A DNA stretch of 64,000 nucleotides from Nemertoderma westbladi (GCA_032718475.1 JAUCBJ010002762.1:62001-126000); one strand, 5' to 3'. Shown: positions 43,288 to 55,891, counted from the stretch's first letter. The notes: generated from the letters alone by a model not told the origin. Made by a program: numbers and translations.

Positions 43288-43911
43288 GAACATGCGCGGA
43301 GTTACAAGCAAACGGAGAAGTTATTCCTGCCACTGTAAACAGTCTCAACGGTTATCTTCGTTACGACGATCAACAAGGAGATCAATGGATCGTCATTCAA
43401 CGAAGAATGAATGGGGTTGTTGATTTCTATAGAAATTGGGATGAATACGTAGCTGGGTTCGGAGACATAAACAACGAGTTTTGGCTTGGCCTCGAAAACA
43501 TTCACCAGCTCACCCAGCAGGGAGGAGTTCAACTTAGAGTAGAACTTTGCTACAAAGACGTAAGTTATGCAGCAGAATATTCATCCTTTGAAGTTCTATC
43601 TGCTGACACCAACTATCAGCTAAATATATCGGGATACAACCAGGATTCTACGGCCGGTGATTCGCTAACCAATTATAATTCTCCAAGCCAAGTTCACAAT
43701 GGAATGGCATTTACAACATATGACAATGATTTTGATAAGTCAACGGGTAACTGCGCACAGCAGTATAACGGTGCATGGTGGTACAACAATTGCCATCTAT
43801 CCAACCTTAATGGAAAATTTGATGATGGAAGCTACCACCAGGGACTTGGATGGAAGTCCTTATCTGAGACTGAGGCAGTTCAAATGGTTGAAATGAAAAT
43901 ACTGATTGAAG
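43288..43911 (+). CDS. Exon encoding a fibrinogen-related (FReD) domain
   Basis: 624 bp, 208 codons, bounded by TTTCATATAG and GAAG|GTTGGT, both phase 1. Residues show the fibrinogen C-terminal fold: CAELQANG near the start, QGDQWIVIQRRMNG, DFYRNWDEYVAGFGD, EFWLGLENIHQLTQQGG, and the hallmark GNCAQQYNGAWWYNNCHLSNLNG block with its Cys pair, ending VEMKILIE. Usual FReD length is about 210-220 residues, so the domain is essentially whole. Such proteins are secreted lectin or matrix proteins, often in invertebrate immunity. The signal peptide and upstream exons are not in view. The donor GTTGGT is weak but keeps phase with the EGF exon at 55231. Alternatively the gene could end by reading into the stop at 43932. 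Confidence 0.85.
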
Positions 43912-44070
43912 GTTGGTGCCTATTTATACAATAAAGTTTACGTATAAGTGATGCTTGATGGGTGTAGTAAAAATGAACCATCACCTTTTCATTTATATAA
44001 AATGCAAGCATTTCTTTCCAGTACTAAATGACAGGCACAATTTAAAGGACAAAATGCAAGCATTTCTTAA

Positions 44071-44096
44071 GGGGGGGGGGGGGGGGGGGGGGGGGG
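44071..44096. repeat. Poly-G tract
   Basis: A run of 26 G, directly before the left end of the minisatellite element. Just upstream, the block 'aaatgcaagcatttctt' occurs twice (about 43999 and 44052). Confidence 0.9.
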
Positions 44097-44164
44097 TTCA
44101 TCGGCGAAGATCGCAAAATTTCGCAAACGTCGCTATTTTTGCGAAGATTGTGAAAATTGTGAAA

Positions 44165-47100
44165 TTTCGCACATTTCGTGATCTACGTGATATTTTGTGT
44201 TTAACAATACTATAGGTGGAGCTTCCAAACTTCGCGATCTTCGCAATATTTTGTGTTTAACAATACTATAGGTGGAGCTTCCAAACGTCGCGATCTTCAC
44301 GATATTTTGTGTTTAACAATACTATAGGTGGAGCTTCCAAACTGTCACGATCTTCGCAATATTTTGTGTTTAACAATACTATAGGTGGAGCTTCCAAACG
44401 TCGCGATCTTCACAATATTTTGTGTTTAACAATACTTATAGGTGGAGCTTCCAAACGTCGCGATCTTCACGATATTTTGTGTTTAACAATACTATAGGTG
44501 GAGCTTCCAAATGTCGCGATCTTCGCAATATTTTGTGTTTAACAATACTATAGGTGGAGCTTCCAAACGTCGCGATCTTCACGATATTTTGTGTTTAACA
44601 ATACTATAGGTGGAGCTTCCAAACTGTCGCGATCTTCACGATATTTTGTGTTTAACAATACTATAGGTGGAGCTTCCAAATGTCGCGATCTTCACAATAT
44701 TTTGTGTTTAACAATACTTTATAGGTGGAGCTTCCAAACGTCGCGATCTTCACGATATTTTGTGTTTAACAATACTATAGGTGGACCTTCCAAACGTCGC
44801 GATCTTCACGATATTTTGTGTTTAACAATACTATAGGTGGAGCTTCCAAACGTCGCGATCTTCACGATATTTTGTGTTTAACAATACTATAGGTGGAGCT
44901 TCCAAACTTCGCGATCTTCGCAATATTTTGTGTTTAACAATACTATAGGTGGAGCTTCCAAACGTCGCGATCTTCACGATATTTTGTGTTTAACAATACT
45001 ATAGGTGGAGCTTCCAAACGTCGCGATCTTCACGATATTTTGTGTTTAACAATACTATAGGTGGAGCTTCCAAATGTCGCGTTCTTCACAATATTTTGTG
45101 TTTAACAATACTATAGGTGGAGCTTCCAAACGTCGCGATCTTCACGATATTTTGTGTTTAACAATACTATAGGTGGAGCTTCCAAACTTCGCGATCTTCG
45201 CAATATTTTGTGTTTAACAATACTATAGGTGGAGCTTCCAAACGTCGCGATCTTCACGATATTTTGTGTTTAACAATACTATAGGTGGACCTTCCAAACG
45301 TCGCGATCTTCACGATATTTTGTGTTTAACAATACTATAGGTGGAGCTTCCAAACTTCGCGATCTTCGCAATATTTTGTGTTTAACAATACTATAGGTGG
45401 AGCTTCCAAACGTCGCGATCTTCACGATATTTTGTGTTTAACAATACTATAGGTGGAGCTTCCAAACTTCGCGATCTTCGCAATATTTTGTGTTTAACAA
45501 TACTATAGGTGGAGCTTCCAAACGTCGCGATCTTCACGATATTTTGTGTTTAACAATACTATAGGTGGAGCTTCCAAACGTCGCGATCTTCACGATATTT
45601 TGTGTTTAACAATACTATAGGTGGAGCTTCCAAATGTCGCGTTCTTCACAATATTTTGTGTTTAACAATACTATTTAGGTGGACCTTCCAAACGTCGCGA
45701 TCTTCACGATATTTTGTGTTTAACAATACTATAGGTGGAGCTTCCAAACTTCGCGATCTTCGCGATATTTTGTGTTTAACAATACTATATAGGTGGAGCT
45801 TCCAAACGTCGCGATCTTCACGATATTTTGTGTTTAACAATACTATAGGTGGAGCTTCCAAACGTCGCGATCTTCACGATATTTTGTGTTTAACAATACT
45901 ATAGGTGGAGCTTCCAAACGTCGCGATCTTCACAATATTTTGTGTTTAACAATACTATAGGTGGAGCTTCCAAACGTCGCGATCTTCACGATATTTTGTG
46001 TTTAACAATACTATAGGTGGAGCTTCCAAACTTCGCGATCTTCGCAATATTTTGTGTTTAACAATACTATAGGTGGAGCTTCCAAACGTCGCGATCTTCA
46101 CGATATTTTGTGTTTAACAATACTATAGGTGGAGCTTCCAAACGTCGCGATCTTCACGATATTTTGTGTTTAACAATACTATAGGTGGAGCTTCCAAACG
46201 TCGCGATCTTCACGATATTTTGTGTTTAACAATACTATAGGTGGAGCTTCCAAACGTCGCGATCTTCGCAATATTTTGTGTTTAACAATACTATAGGTGG
46301 AGATTCCAAACTTCACGATCTTCACGATATTTTGTGTTTAACAATACTATAGGTGGAGCTTCCAAACTTCGCGATCTTCGCAATATTTTGTGTTTAACAA
46401 TACTTATAGGTGGAGCTTCCAAACGTCGCGATCTTCGCGATATTCTGTGTTTAACAATACTATAGGTGGAGCTTCCAAACGTCGCGATCTTCGCGATATT
46501 CTGTGTTTAACAATACTATAGGTGGAGCTTCCAAACGTTGCGATCTTCGCGATATTTTGTGTTTAACAATACTATAGGTGGAGCTTCGCGAACGTCGCAA
46601 TATTTTGTGTTTAACAATACTATAGGTGGAGCTTCCAAACTTCGCGATCTTCGCAATATTTTGTGTTTAACAATACTATAGGTGGAGATTCCAAACTTCA
46701 CGATCTTCACGATATTTTGTGTTTAACAATACTATAGGTGGAGCTTCCAAACATCGCGATCTTCGCGATATTTTGTGTTTAACAATACTATAGGTGGAGC
46801 TTCCAAACGTCGCGATCTTCGCGATATTCTGTGTTTAACAATACTATAGGTGGAGCTTCCAAATGTCGCGATCTTCACGATATTTTGTGTTTAACAATAC
46901 TATAGGTGGAGCTTCCAAACGTCGCGATCTTCGCGATATTTTGTGTTTAACAATACTATAGGTGGAGCTTCCAAATGTCGCGATCTTCACGATATTCTGT
47001 GTTTAACAATACTATAGGTGGAGCTTCCAAATGTCGCGATCTTCACGATATTTTGTGTTTAACAATACTATAGGTGGAGCTTCCAAACGTCGCGATCTTC

Positions 47101-50100
47101 GCGATATTTTGTGTTTAACAATACTATAGGTGGAGCTTCCAAATGTCGCGATCTTCACGATATTTTGTGTTTAACAATACTATAGGTGGAGCTTCCAAAT
47201 GTCGCGATCTTCGCGATATTTTGTGTTTAACAATACTATAGGTGGAGCTTCCAAATGTCGCGATCTTCACGATATTTTGTGTTTAACAATTCTATAGGTG
47301 GAGCTTCGCGAACGTCGCGATATTCTGTGTTTAACAATACTATAGGTGGAGCTTCCAAACGTCGCGATCTTCACGATATTTTGTGTTTAACAATACTATA
47401 GGTGGAGCTTCCAAACTTCACGATCTTCGCAATATTTTGTGTTTAACAATACTATAGGTGGAGCTTCCAAACGTCGCGATCTTCACGATATTTTGTGTTT
47501 AACAATACTATAGGTGGACCTTCCAAACGTCGCGATCTTCACGATATTTTGTGTTTAACAATACTATAGGTGGAGCTTCCAAATGTCGCGATCTTCGCAA
47601 TATTTTGTGTTTAACAATACTATAGGTGGAGCTTCCAAACGTCGCGATCTTCACGATATTTTGTGTTTAACAATACTATAGGTGGAGCTTCCAAACGTCG
47701 CGATCTTCACGATATTTTGTGTTTAACAATACTATAGGTGGAGCTTCCAAATGTCGCGATCTTCGCAATATTTTGTGTTTAACAATACTATAGGTGGAGC
47801 TTCCAAACGTCGCGATCTTCACGATATTTTGTGTTTAACAATACTATAGGTGGAGCTTCCAAACGTCGCGATCTTCACGATATTTTGTGTTTAACAATAC
47901 TATAGGTGGAGCTTCCAAACGTCGCGATCTTCACGATATTTTGTGTTTAACAATACTATAGGTGGAGCTTCCAAACTTCGCGATCTTCGCAATATTTTGT
48001 GTTTAACAATACTATAGGTGGAGCTTCCAAACGTCGCGATCTTCACGATATTTTGTGTTTAACAATACTATAGGTGGAGCTTCCAAACGTCGCGATCTTC
48101 ACGATATTTTGTGTTTAACAATACTATAGGTGGAGCTTCCAAACGTCGCGATCTTCACAATATTTTGTGTTTAACAATACTATAGGTGGAGCTTCCAAAC
48201 GTCGCGATCTTCACGATATTTTGTGTTTAACAATACTATAGGTGGAGCTTCCAAACTTCGCGATCTTCGCAATATTTTGTGTTTAACAATACTATAGGTG
48301 GAGCTTCCAAACGTCGCGATCTTCACGATATTTTGTGTTTAACAATACTATAGGTGGAGCTTCCAAACGTCGCGATCTTCACGATATTTTGTGTTTAACA
48401 ATACTATAGGTGGAGCTTCCAAACTTCGCGATCTTCGCAATATTTTGTGTTTAACAATACTATAGGTGGAGCTTCCAAACGTCGCGATCTTCACGATATT
48501 TTGTGTTTAACAATACTATAGGTGGAGCTTCCAAACTTCGCGATCTTCGCAATATTTTGTGTTTAACAATACTTATAGGTGGAGCTTCCAAACGTCGCGA
48601 TCTTCACGATATTTTGTGTTTAACAATACTATAGGTGGAGCTTCCAAACGTCGCGATCTTCACGATATTTTGTGTTTAACAATACTATAGGTGGAGCTTC
48701 CAAATGTCGCGATCTTCACAATATTTTGTGTTTAACAATACTATAGGTGGAGCTTCCAAACGTCGCGATCTTCACGATATTTTGTGTTTAACAATACTAT
48801 AGGTGGAGCTTCCAAACTGTCGCGATCTTCGCAATATTTTGTGTTTAACAATACTATAGGTGGAGCTTCCAAACGTCGCGATCTTCACGATATTTTGTGT
48901 TTAACAATACTATAGGTGGAGCTTCCAAACGTCGCGATCTTCACGATATTTTGTGTTTAACAATACTATAGGTGGAGCTTCCAAATGTCGCGTTCTTCAC
49001 AATATTTTGTGTTTAACAATACTTTATAGGTGGACCTTCCAAACGTCGCGATCTTCACGATATTTTGTGTTTAACAATACTATAGGTGGAGCTTCCAAAC
49101 TTCGCGATCTTCGCGATATTTTGTGTTTAACAATACTTTATAGGTGGAGCTTCCAAACGTCGCGATCTTCACGATATTTTGTGTTTAACAATACTATAGG
49201 TGGACCTTCCAAACGTCGCGATCTTCACGATATTTTGTGTTTAACAATACTATAGGTGGACCTTCCAAACTTCGCGATCTTCGCAATATTTTGTGTTTAA
49301 CAATACTATAGGTGGAGATTCCAAACTTCACGATCTTCACGATATTTTGTGTTTAACAATTCTATAGGTGGAGCTTCCAAACTTCGCGATCTTCGCAATA
49401 TTTTGTGTTTAACAATACTATTATAGGTGGACCTTCCAAACATCGCGATCTTCGCGATATTCTGTGTTTAACAATACTATAGGTGGACCTTCCAAACGTC
49501 GCGATCTTCGCGATATTCTGTGTTTAACAATACTATAGGTGGAGCTTCCAAACGTTGCGATCTTCGCGATATTTTGTGTTTAACAATACTATAGGTGGAG
49601 CTTCGCGAACGTCGCAATATTTTGTGTTTAACAATACTATAGGTGGAGCTTCCAAACTTCGCGATCTTCGCAATATTTTGTGTTTAACAATACTATAGGT
49701 GGAGATTCCAAACTTCACGATCTTCACGATATTTTGTGTTTAACAATACTATAGGTGGACCTTCCAAACATCGCGATCTTCGCGATATTCTGTGTTTAAC
49801 AATACTATAGGTGGACCTTCCAAACGTCGCAATCTTCGCGATATTCTGTGTTTAACAATACTATAGGTGGAGCTTCCAAATGTCGCGATCTTCACGATAT
49901 TTTGTGTTTAACAATACTATAGGTGGAGCTTCCAAACGTCGCGATCTTCGCGATATTTTGTGTTTAACAATACTATAGGTGGAGCTTCCAAATGTCGCGA
50001 TCTTCACGATATTCTGTGTTTAACAATACTATAGGTGGAGCTTCCAAATGTCGCGATCTTCACGATATTTTGTGTTTAACAATACTATAGGTGGAGCTTC

Positions 50101-52410
50101 CAAACGTCGCGATCTTCGCGATATTTTGTGTTTAACAATACTATAGGTGGAGCTTCCAAATGTCGCGATCTTCACGATATTTTGTGTTTAACAATACTAT
50201 AGGTGGAGCTTCCAAATGTCGTGATCTTCGCGATATTTTGTGTTTAAAAATATTATAGGTGGAGCTTCCAAATGTCGCGATCTTCACGATATTTTGTGTT
50301 TAACAATTCTATAGGTAGAGCTTCGCGAACGTCGCGATATTCTGTGTTTAACAATACTATAGGTGGAGCTTCCAAACGTCGCGATCTTCGCGATATTTTG
50401 TGCTTACCAATACTATAGGTGGAGCTTCCAAATGTTGTGATCTTTGTGATATTTTGTGTTTACCAACTATAGTTGGAGCTTTGCCAATGCTGCGATATTT
50501 TGTGTTTAACAATACTATAGGTGGACCTTCCAAACATCGCGATCTTCGCGATATTCTGTGTTTAACAATACTATAGGTGGACCTTCCAAACGTCGCGATC
50601 TTCGCGATATTCTGTGTTTAACAATACTATAGGTGGAGCTTCCAAATGTCGCGATCTTCACGATATTTTGTGTTTAACAATACTATAGGTGGAGCTTCCA
50701 AACATCGCGATCTTCGCGATATTTTGTGTTTAACAATACTATAGGTGGAGCTTCCAAATGTCGCGATCTTCACGATATTTTGTGTTTAACAATACTATAG
50801 GTGGAGCTTCCAAACGTCGCGATCTTCGCGATATTTTGTGTTTAACAATACTATAGGTGGAGCTTCCAAATGTCGCGATCTTCACGATATTTTGTGTTTA
50901 ACAATACTATAGGTGGACCTTCCAAACGTCGCGATCTTTACGATATTTTGTGTTTAACAATACTATAGGTGGAGCTTCCAAACTTCGCGATCTTCGCAAT
51001 ATTTTGTGTTTAACAATACTATTATAGGTGGACCTTCCAAACGTCGCGATCTTCACAGTATTTTGTGTTTAACAATACTATAGGTGGAGCTTCCAAACTT
51101 CGCGATCTTCGCAATATTTTGTGTTTAACAATACTATAGGTGGAGATTCCAAACTTCACGATCTTCACGATATTTTGTGTTTAACAATTCTATAGGTGGA
51201 GCTTCCAAACTTCGCGATCTTCGCAATATTTTGTGTTTAACAATACTATTATAGGTGGACCTTCCAAACATTGCGATCTTCGCGATATTCTGTGTTTAAC
51301 AATACTATAGGTGGACCTTCCAAAAGTCGCGATCTTCGCGATATTCTGTGTTTAACAATACTATAGGTGGAGCTTCCAAACGTCGCGATCTTCGTGATAT
51401 TTTGTGTTTAACAATACTATAGGTGGAGCTTCGCGAACGTCGCAATATTTTGTGTTTAACAATACTATAGGTGGAGCTTCCAAACTTCGCGATCTTCGCA
51501 ATATTTTGTGTTTAACAATACTATAGGTGGAGATTCCAAACTTCACGATCTTCACGATATTTTGTGTTTAACAATACTATAGGTGGACCTTCCAAACATC
51601 GCGATCTTCGCGATATTCTGTGTTTAACAATACTATAGGTGGACCTTCCAAACGTCGCGATCTTCGCGATATTCTGTGTTTAACAATACTATAGGTGGAG
51701 CTTCCAAATGTCGCGATCTTCACGATATTTTGTGTTTAACAATACTATAGGTGGAGCTTCCAAACGTCGCGATCTTCGCGATATTTTGTGTTTAACAATA
51801 CTATAGGTGGAGCTTCCAAATGTCGCGATCTTCACGATATTTTGTGTTTAACAATACTATAGGTGGAGCTTCCAAACGTCGCGATCTTCGCGATATTTTG
51901 TGTTTAACAAAACTATAGGTGGAGCTTCCAAACGTCGCGATCTTCACGATATTTTGTGTTTAACAATACTATAGGTGGAGCTTCCAAACGTCGCGATCTT
52001 CGCGATATTTTGTGTTTAACAATACTATAGGTGGAGCTTCCAAACGTCGCGATCTTCACGATATTTTGTGTTTAACAATACTATAGGTGGAGCTTCCAAA
52101 CGTCGCGATCTTCGCGATATTTTGTGTTTAACAATACTATAGGTGGAGCTTCCAAACGTCGCGATCTTCGCGATATTTTGTGTTTAACAATACTATAGGT
52201 GGAGCTTCCAAACGTCCGATCTTCCGATATTTTGTGTTTAACAACACTATAGGTGGAGCTTCCAAACGTCCGATCTTCGCGATATTTTGTGTTTAACAAT
52301 ACTATAGGTGGAGCTTCCAAATGTTGTGATCTTTGCAATATTTTGTGTTTAACAATACTATAGGTGGAGCTTCCAAACGTTTACCAATACTATAGGTGGA
52401 GCTTCGCGAA
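44165..52410. repeat. 56-bp minisatellite array, about 147 units
   Basis: The unit runs GTCGCGATCTTCACGATATT, then TTGTGTTTAACAATACTATA, then GGTGGAGCTTCCAAAC. Variants are the first half (GTCGCG/TTCGCG/ATCGCG; CACG/CGCG/CGCA), GGTGGACC, and short units with GCTTCGCGAACGTCGC lacking about 16 bp. Short open frames through it follow from the unit containing few stops, not from a gene. Longer segments recur: units around 45.6, 46.5 and 47.3 kb reappear near 48.95, 49.5 and 50.3 kb, and the 46.58-kb short unit recurs at 49.60 and 51.43 kb, showing block duplication. Confidence 0.95.
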
Positions 52411-52905
52411 CGTTTGAAGCTCCACCTATAGTATTGTTAAACACAGAATATCGCGACGTTCGCGAAGCTCTACCTATAGAATTGTTAAACACAAAATATC
52501 GTGAAGATCGCGACATTTGGAAGCTCCACCTATAATATTTTTAAACACAAAATATCGCGAAGATCACGACATTTGGAAGCTCCACCTATAGTATTGTTAA
52601 ACACAAAATATCGTGAAGATCGTGACGTTTAGAAGCTCCACCTATAGTATTGTTAAACACAAAATATCGCGAAGAGCGCAACGTTTGGAAGCTCCACCTA
52701 TAGTATTGTTAAACACAAAATATCGCGAAGAGCGCAACGTTTGGAAGCTCCACCTATAGTATTGTTAAACACAAAATATTGTGAAGATCACGACGTTAGG
52801 AAGCTCCACCTATAGATTGTTAAACACAAAATATCGCGATGTTTGCGATGTTCGCGAAGCTCCACCTATAGTATTGGTAAATATAAAATATCGTGAACCT
52901 ATAGT
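52411..52905. repeat. Inverted piece of the 56-bp minisatellite
   Basis: About eight to nine units in reverse orientation, beginning at the hairpin-like junction GCGAACGTTTGAAGCTCCACC. Private variants match, in reverse complement, the segment near 50.2-50.4 kb: CTCTACCTATAGAATTG corresponds to the GGTAGAGC/AATTCTATA unit at about 50315-50335, and the AATATTTTTAAACAC unit corresponds to about 50245. It therefore arose by inverted duplication of that segment. Confidence 0.9.
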
Positions 52906-52911
52906 ATTGAT

Positions 52912-53607
52912 GAAGTTTGGGGTTTGCATTCAATTTCTGCAAATTTCTGTGCTCAGTGTTGCTAATTGGATGTCTCCACGAGAAAGAGCACAAAATTTAA
53001 ATTGAGACGGTATTTTTTTATGATCATTGGACCTACTGATCAGTTTATAAGACAATTTCTCCGGTCTCCAGTCTCCGGAATGAAGACGGAACTCAAATAA
53101 GCGACTCTGCGGTCTTTGCAGGATTACACAGAATAGACTTATCGGTCATCGGAGATCTTCAAAATGTATAAACTCCAGTTCTAGTGGTCGTTTAGCAAAC
53201 TCTTGAAAGCTGCCTGAGCAATCATAACTTGGACAAAATTTGCAAGGCATATTTTACCCAAATTCATGTTATGTTGCTTTATAACCATTTTGTCTTAAAT
53301 CAAATAGTAACTTTGTTCTCTAAGAAAATAACTTTCGAATGAGCCTAAAACAAACTTCGTACGACCACTAGAACTGGAGATTATACATTTTGAAGATCTC
53401 CAATGACAGATAAGTCTATTCCGTATAATCCCGCAAAGACCGCAGAGCCGCTTATTCGAGTCCCATCTTCATTCCGGAGACTTGAAGTTGTCTTATAAAC
53501 TGACAAGTAGGTCCAATAATAATAAAAAAATACCTTCTCAATTAAAATTAAAATTGGCACCACTGGGCACAGAAATTTGCAGAAATTGAATGCAAACCCC
53601 AAACTTT
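52912..53607. repeat. Large imperfect palindrome
   Basis: Left arm 52912-53191 (from GAAGTTTGGGGTTTGCATTC to CTCCAGTTCTAGTGGTCG) is repeated inverted at 53361-53607 (from CGACCACTAGAACTGGAG to GAATGCAAACCCCAAACTTTC) with some substitutions and indels. The spacer is about 170 bp. No coding signal was recognised. Confidence 0.9.
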
Positions 53608-53749
53608 CCCTACTTTCCATCGCCTTTACCGATATCGTGATATATCGGAGCCAGTATCTTCTATCCCAGATATCTCAAAAACTAAATTTATATTTATTAA
53701 TCTATAAAATTATAAATTTCTATCTAGCAGTAGATATATTTGTATCTTG

Positions 53750-54610
53750 TGTCAAGTGCCGCAAACATGTGCCACATGCTAAAGTGGCACGTGTGAGTGA
53801 GAGTGGAATTTGAAACTATTTGCTATCGAATCAGCACCCTCTAAAACCTCTAAATACTGAAAATTGTCAATTTCTGACTAACAGTAGTAAGTTTGATATT
53901 TTGTGCCATATGCCGCAAATATGTGCCACATGCTAAAGTGGCACGTCTGAGTGACAGCGGAATTTGAAACTATTTACAATCGAATCAGCACCCTCTAAAA
54001 ACTCTAAATACTGAAAATTGTCAATTTATGACAATCAGTAGTAAGTTTGATATTTTGTGCCATTTGCCGAAAACATGTGTCACATGCTAAAGTGGCACGT
54101 CTGAGTGACAGCGGAATTTGAAACTATTTGCAATCGAATCACCACCCTCTAAAACCTCTAAATACTGAAAATTGTCAATTTATGACTATCAGTAGTAAGT
54201 TTGATATTTTGTGCCATTTGCTGAAAACATGTGCCACATGCTAAAGTGGCACGTCTGAGTGACAGCGGAATTTGAAACTATTTGAAATCGAATCATCACC
54301 CTCTAAAACCTCTAATTACTGAAAATTGTCAATTTTTGTCTATCTGTAGAAATTTTGATGTTTTGTGCCATTTGCTGAAAACATGTGCCACATGCTAAAG
54401 TAGCACGTCTGAGTGACAGCGAAATTTGAAACTATTTGAAATAAAATCAGCCCTCGAAAACCTCTAAATACTGACAATTATTAATTTCTGACTATCACTA
54501 GTAAGTTTCATATTTTGTGCCATATGCCGCAAACATGTGCCACGTGCCTAAGTTGTCTAATCTGTGCCACCACAGAATTTGAAACTATTTGCAATCGCAT
54601 CAGCACTCTG
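53750..54610. repeat. 154-bp satellite, six units
   Basis: The anchor GTGCCAC..GTGGCAC recurs at 53769, 53923, 54077, 54231, 54385 and 54537, a 154-bp period (last 152). Each unit carries 7-bp inverted arms GTGCCAC-ATGCTAAA-GTGGCAC and the block AATCAGCACCCTCTAAAACC. The last unit and sequence to about 54860 are more diverged. Confidence 0.9.
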
Positions 54611-55230
54611 GGAAACTCATGAGAACCAGAAGCTGCGGCATTCTGGCATTGTTTATCATATTTCCCAAATATGCTAATTTTGACATGTGCCAAGAAATGG
54701 CACAACGCCAAACATTGATAACTCGAAACCCTTCCCAGACGATTCAGAACACTTGAAAACCGGTATTGGAGAAAAATTGTTCTTAACACATGAACACTTT
54801 CCCAATTAATGCATTTTGGCCACAAAACATGGTTTCTGACCCACTGTGCTGTGGCCCACATAGAGCCACAGGCACATGCTTTCTAGTTTATAAATAAAAT
54901 TTGTGAAGCTTTTCCTATATTATTGAAAAATATATCGTGATGTATGCGAAATTTCGCGATTTGCGCAATCTTCAGAATAATCGCGACGTTTGCGAAGATC
55001 ACGAAAATCGTGAAGAAATGTTCAAAATCGTTGCCTCACTCGGGGGAACCCCTATCTTTTTTTTTGGGGGGGGGGGGGGGGCTGACTTTTTTCGACAGTT
55101 TTAAGTGCTTTCCGATATAAAACTTTATGGTGATCTAACTTTATTGTTTTACTTTATTGTTTTCGATAGTCCTTTCTAGCTTATTTTAAATATCACAATA
55201 ATATAGATAATATTATCAATTAATCAACAG
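54611..55230. other. Diverged satellite, right end of the minisatellite element, and intron tail
   Basis: 54611-54880 has degenerate pieces of the 154-bp unit. About 54890-55010 is the right end related to 44097-44180. A T-run and a G-run follow (G at about 55066-55081), then AT-rich sequence with the acceptor ATTAATCAACAG ending at 55230. Confidence 0.6.
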
Positions 55231-55371
55231 ATGTAGATGAGTGCGCTGCTGATATTCACGAATGTACTGAAAGTGCCACTACAACTGGAAGTTGTACAAA
55301 CATTGTGGGAAGCTATCAATGTGAATGTAAAGCTGGATTCATACCAACCGCCAATCCACAGAGTTGCCTAG
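55231..55371 (+). CDS. Exon encoding a calcium-binding EGF-like domain
   Basis: 141 bp, 47 codons, phase 1 at both ends (AACAG|AT.. and CTAG|GTAATA). With the G from the FReD exon the first residue is Asp, giving DVDEC, the calcium-binding start of a cbEGF domain. Six cysteines follow in EGF spacing, and CTNIVGSYQC matches the C-x-N-x4-(Y/F)-x-C hydroxylation consensus. The phase match with the exon at 43288-43911 supports one gene, with an 11.3-kb intron. Cb-EGF domains stabilise extracellular proteins through calcium. A FReD placed N-terminal to an EGF is an uncommon order. Further exons are not seen downstream in the window. Confidence 0.85.
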
Positions 55372-55670
55372 GTAATAATATATAAATTTGTGATAGTACT
55401 TAAGTCATATCTGAACCTATCTGAACCCAATCTGAACCCAATCTGGAACCAATATCGAGAATTATTCCAAATCTGAACCCAATCTGAATCGAAAATAGAA
55501 AGAGGGGTGAAAATTAATAATTTTTGCATTAACAATTTTGAAATTTGAAGACATTTTACATATCTTTTTTCATATTTAAATTTGCGGGAAGCTGTAGCAC
55601 TACTGCTGTATTGGAGACTGCAGTTACTGCTGTATTAATTGTAATGCTGTCAGTCATCAACGGCATAGCT
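55372..55670 (+). other. Start of the intron after the EGF exon, no gene
   Basis: Begins with a GTAATA donor. Contains three or four imperfect copies of 'atctgaacccaatctgaacc' (about 55415-55490). Nothing else recognised. Confidence 0.6.
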
Positions 55671-55891
55671 CACCTCTACTGGTAGGTGGTATCCCAACTG
55701 ACAACTACAGAACTACGGCTGTACGGTTCTCGTAGCTCGTTCCATACTGCCGGATGTATATGTCAGAATGTAAAGACAGCTGGACAGATGTAGCCTAGGG
55801 ACCGGTACCAGGCACTAGTAACCTACCCAACGTTAGACCGAAACCGGTGTTCTGTAGTTGTCAGTTGGGATACCCCCTAATGGTAGAGGTG
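55671..55891. mobile_element. Short TIR element (MITE-like)
   Basis: 221 bp with terminal inverted repeats of about 43 bp. Both ends start CACCTCTAC, differ over about 8 bp, then share GGTATCCCAACTGACAACTA followed by CAGAAC. There is no coding capacity. A target duplication is not evident, partly because a LINE abuts the right end. The superfamily is not determined. Confidence 0.75.

Larger units (their letters stand above)
44097..55040. mobile_element. Possible foldback-type element with minisatellite arms
   Basis: Left end (44097-44180, CGCAAACGTCGC..GAAGATTG..GAAATTTCGCA) is related to the reverse complement of the right end (about 54890-55010), including the same order of CGCAAACGTCGC, GAAGATTG and GAAATTTCGCA blocks and then a TATA..GCTTC remnant. 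Inside lie a 56-bp array (left arm), its short inverted piece, a large palindrome and a 154-bp satellite. It occupies an intron of the FReD/EGF gene. No transposase was recognised. Inverted, tandem-repeat-bearing ends are a feature of foldback elements, but the arms are very unequal, so this assignment is tentative. Confidence 0.45.

Noticed and set aside
44200-52340. Open frames of 60-100 codons through the 56-bp array on both strands
   Set aside because: They are by-products of a repeat unit with few stops. They change frame with each short-unit indel and encode only the repeated unit.
53577-54861. Short ORFs across the 154-bp satellite
   Set aside because: No conserved frame between units; coincidental.
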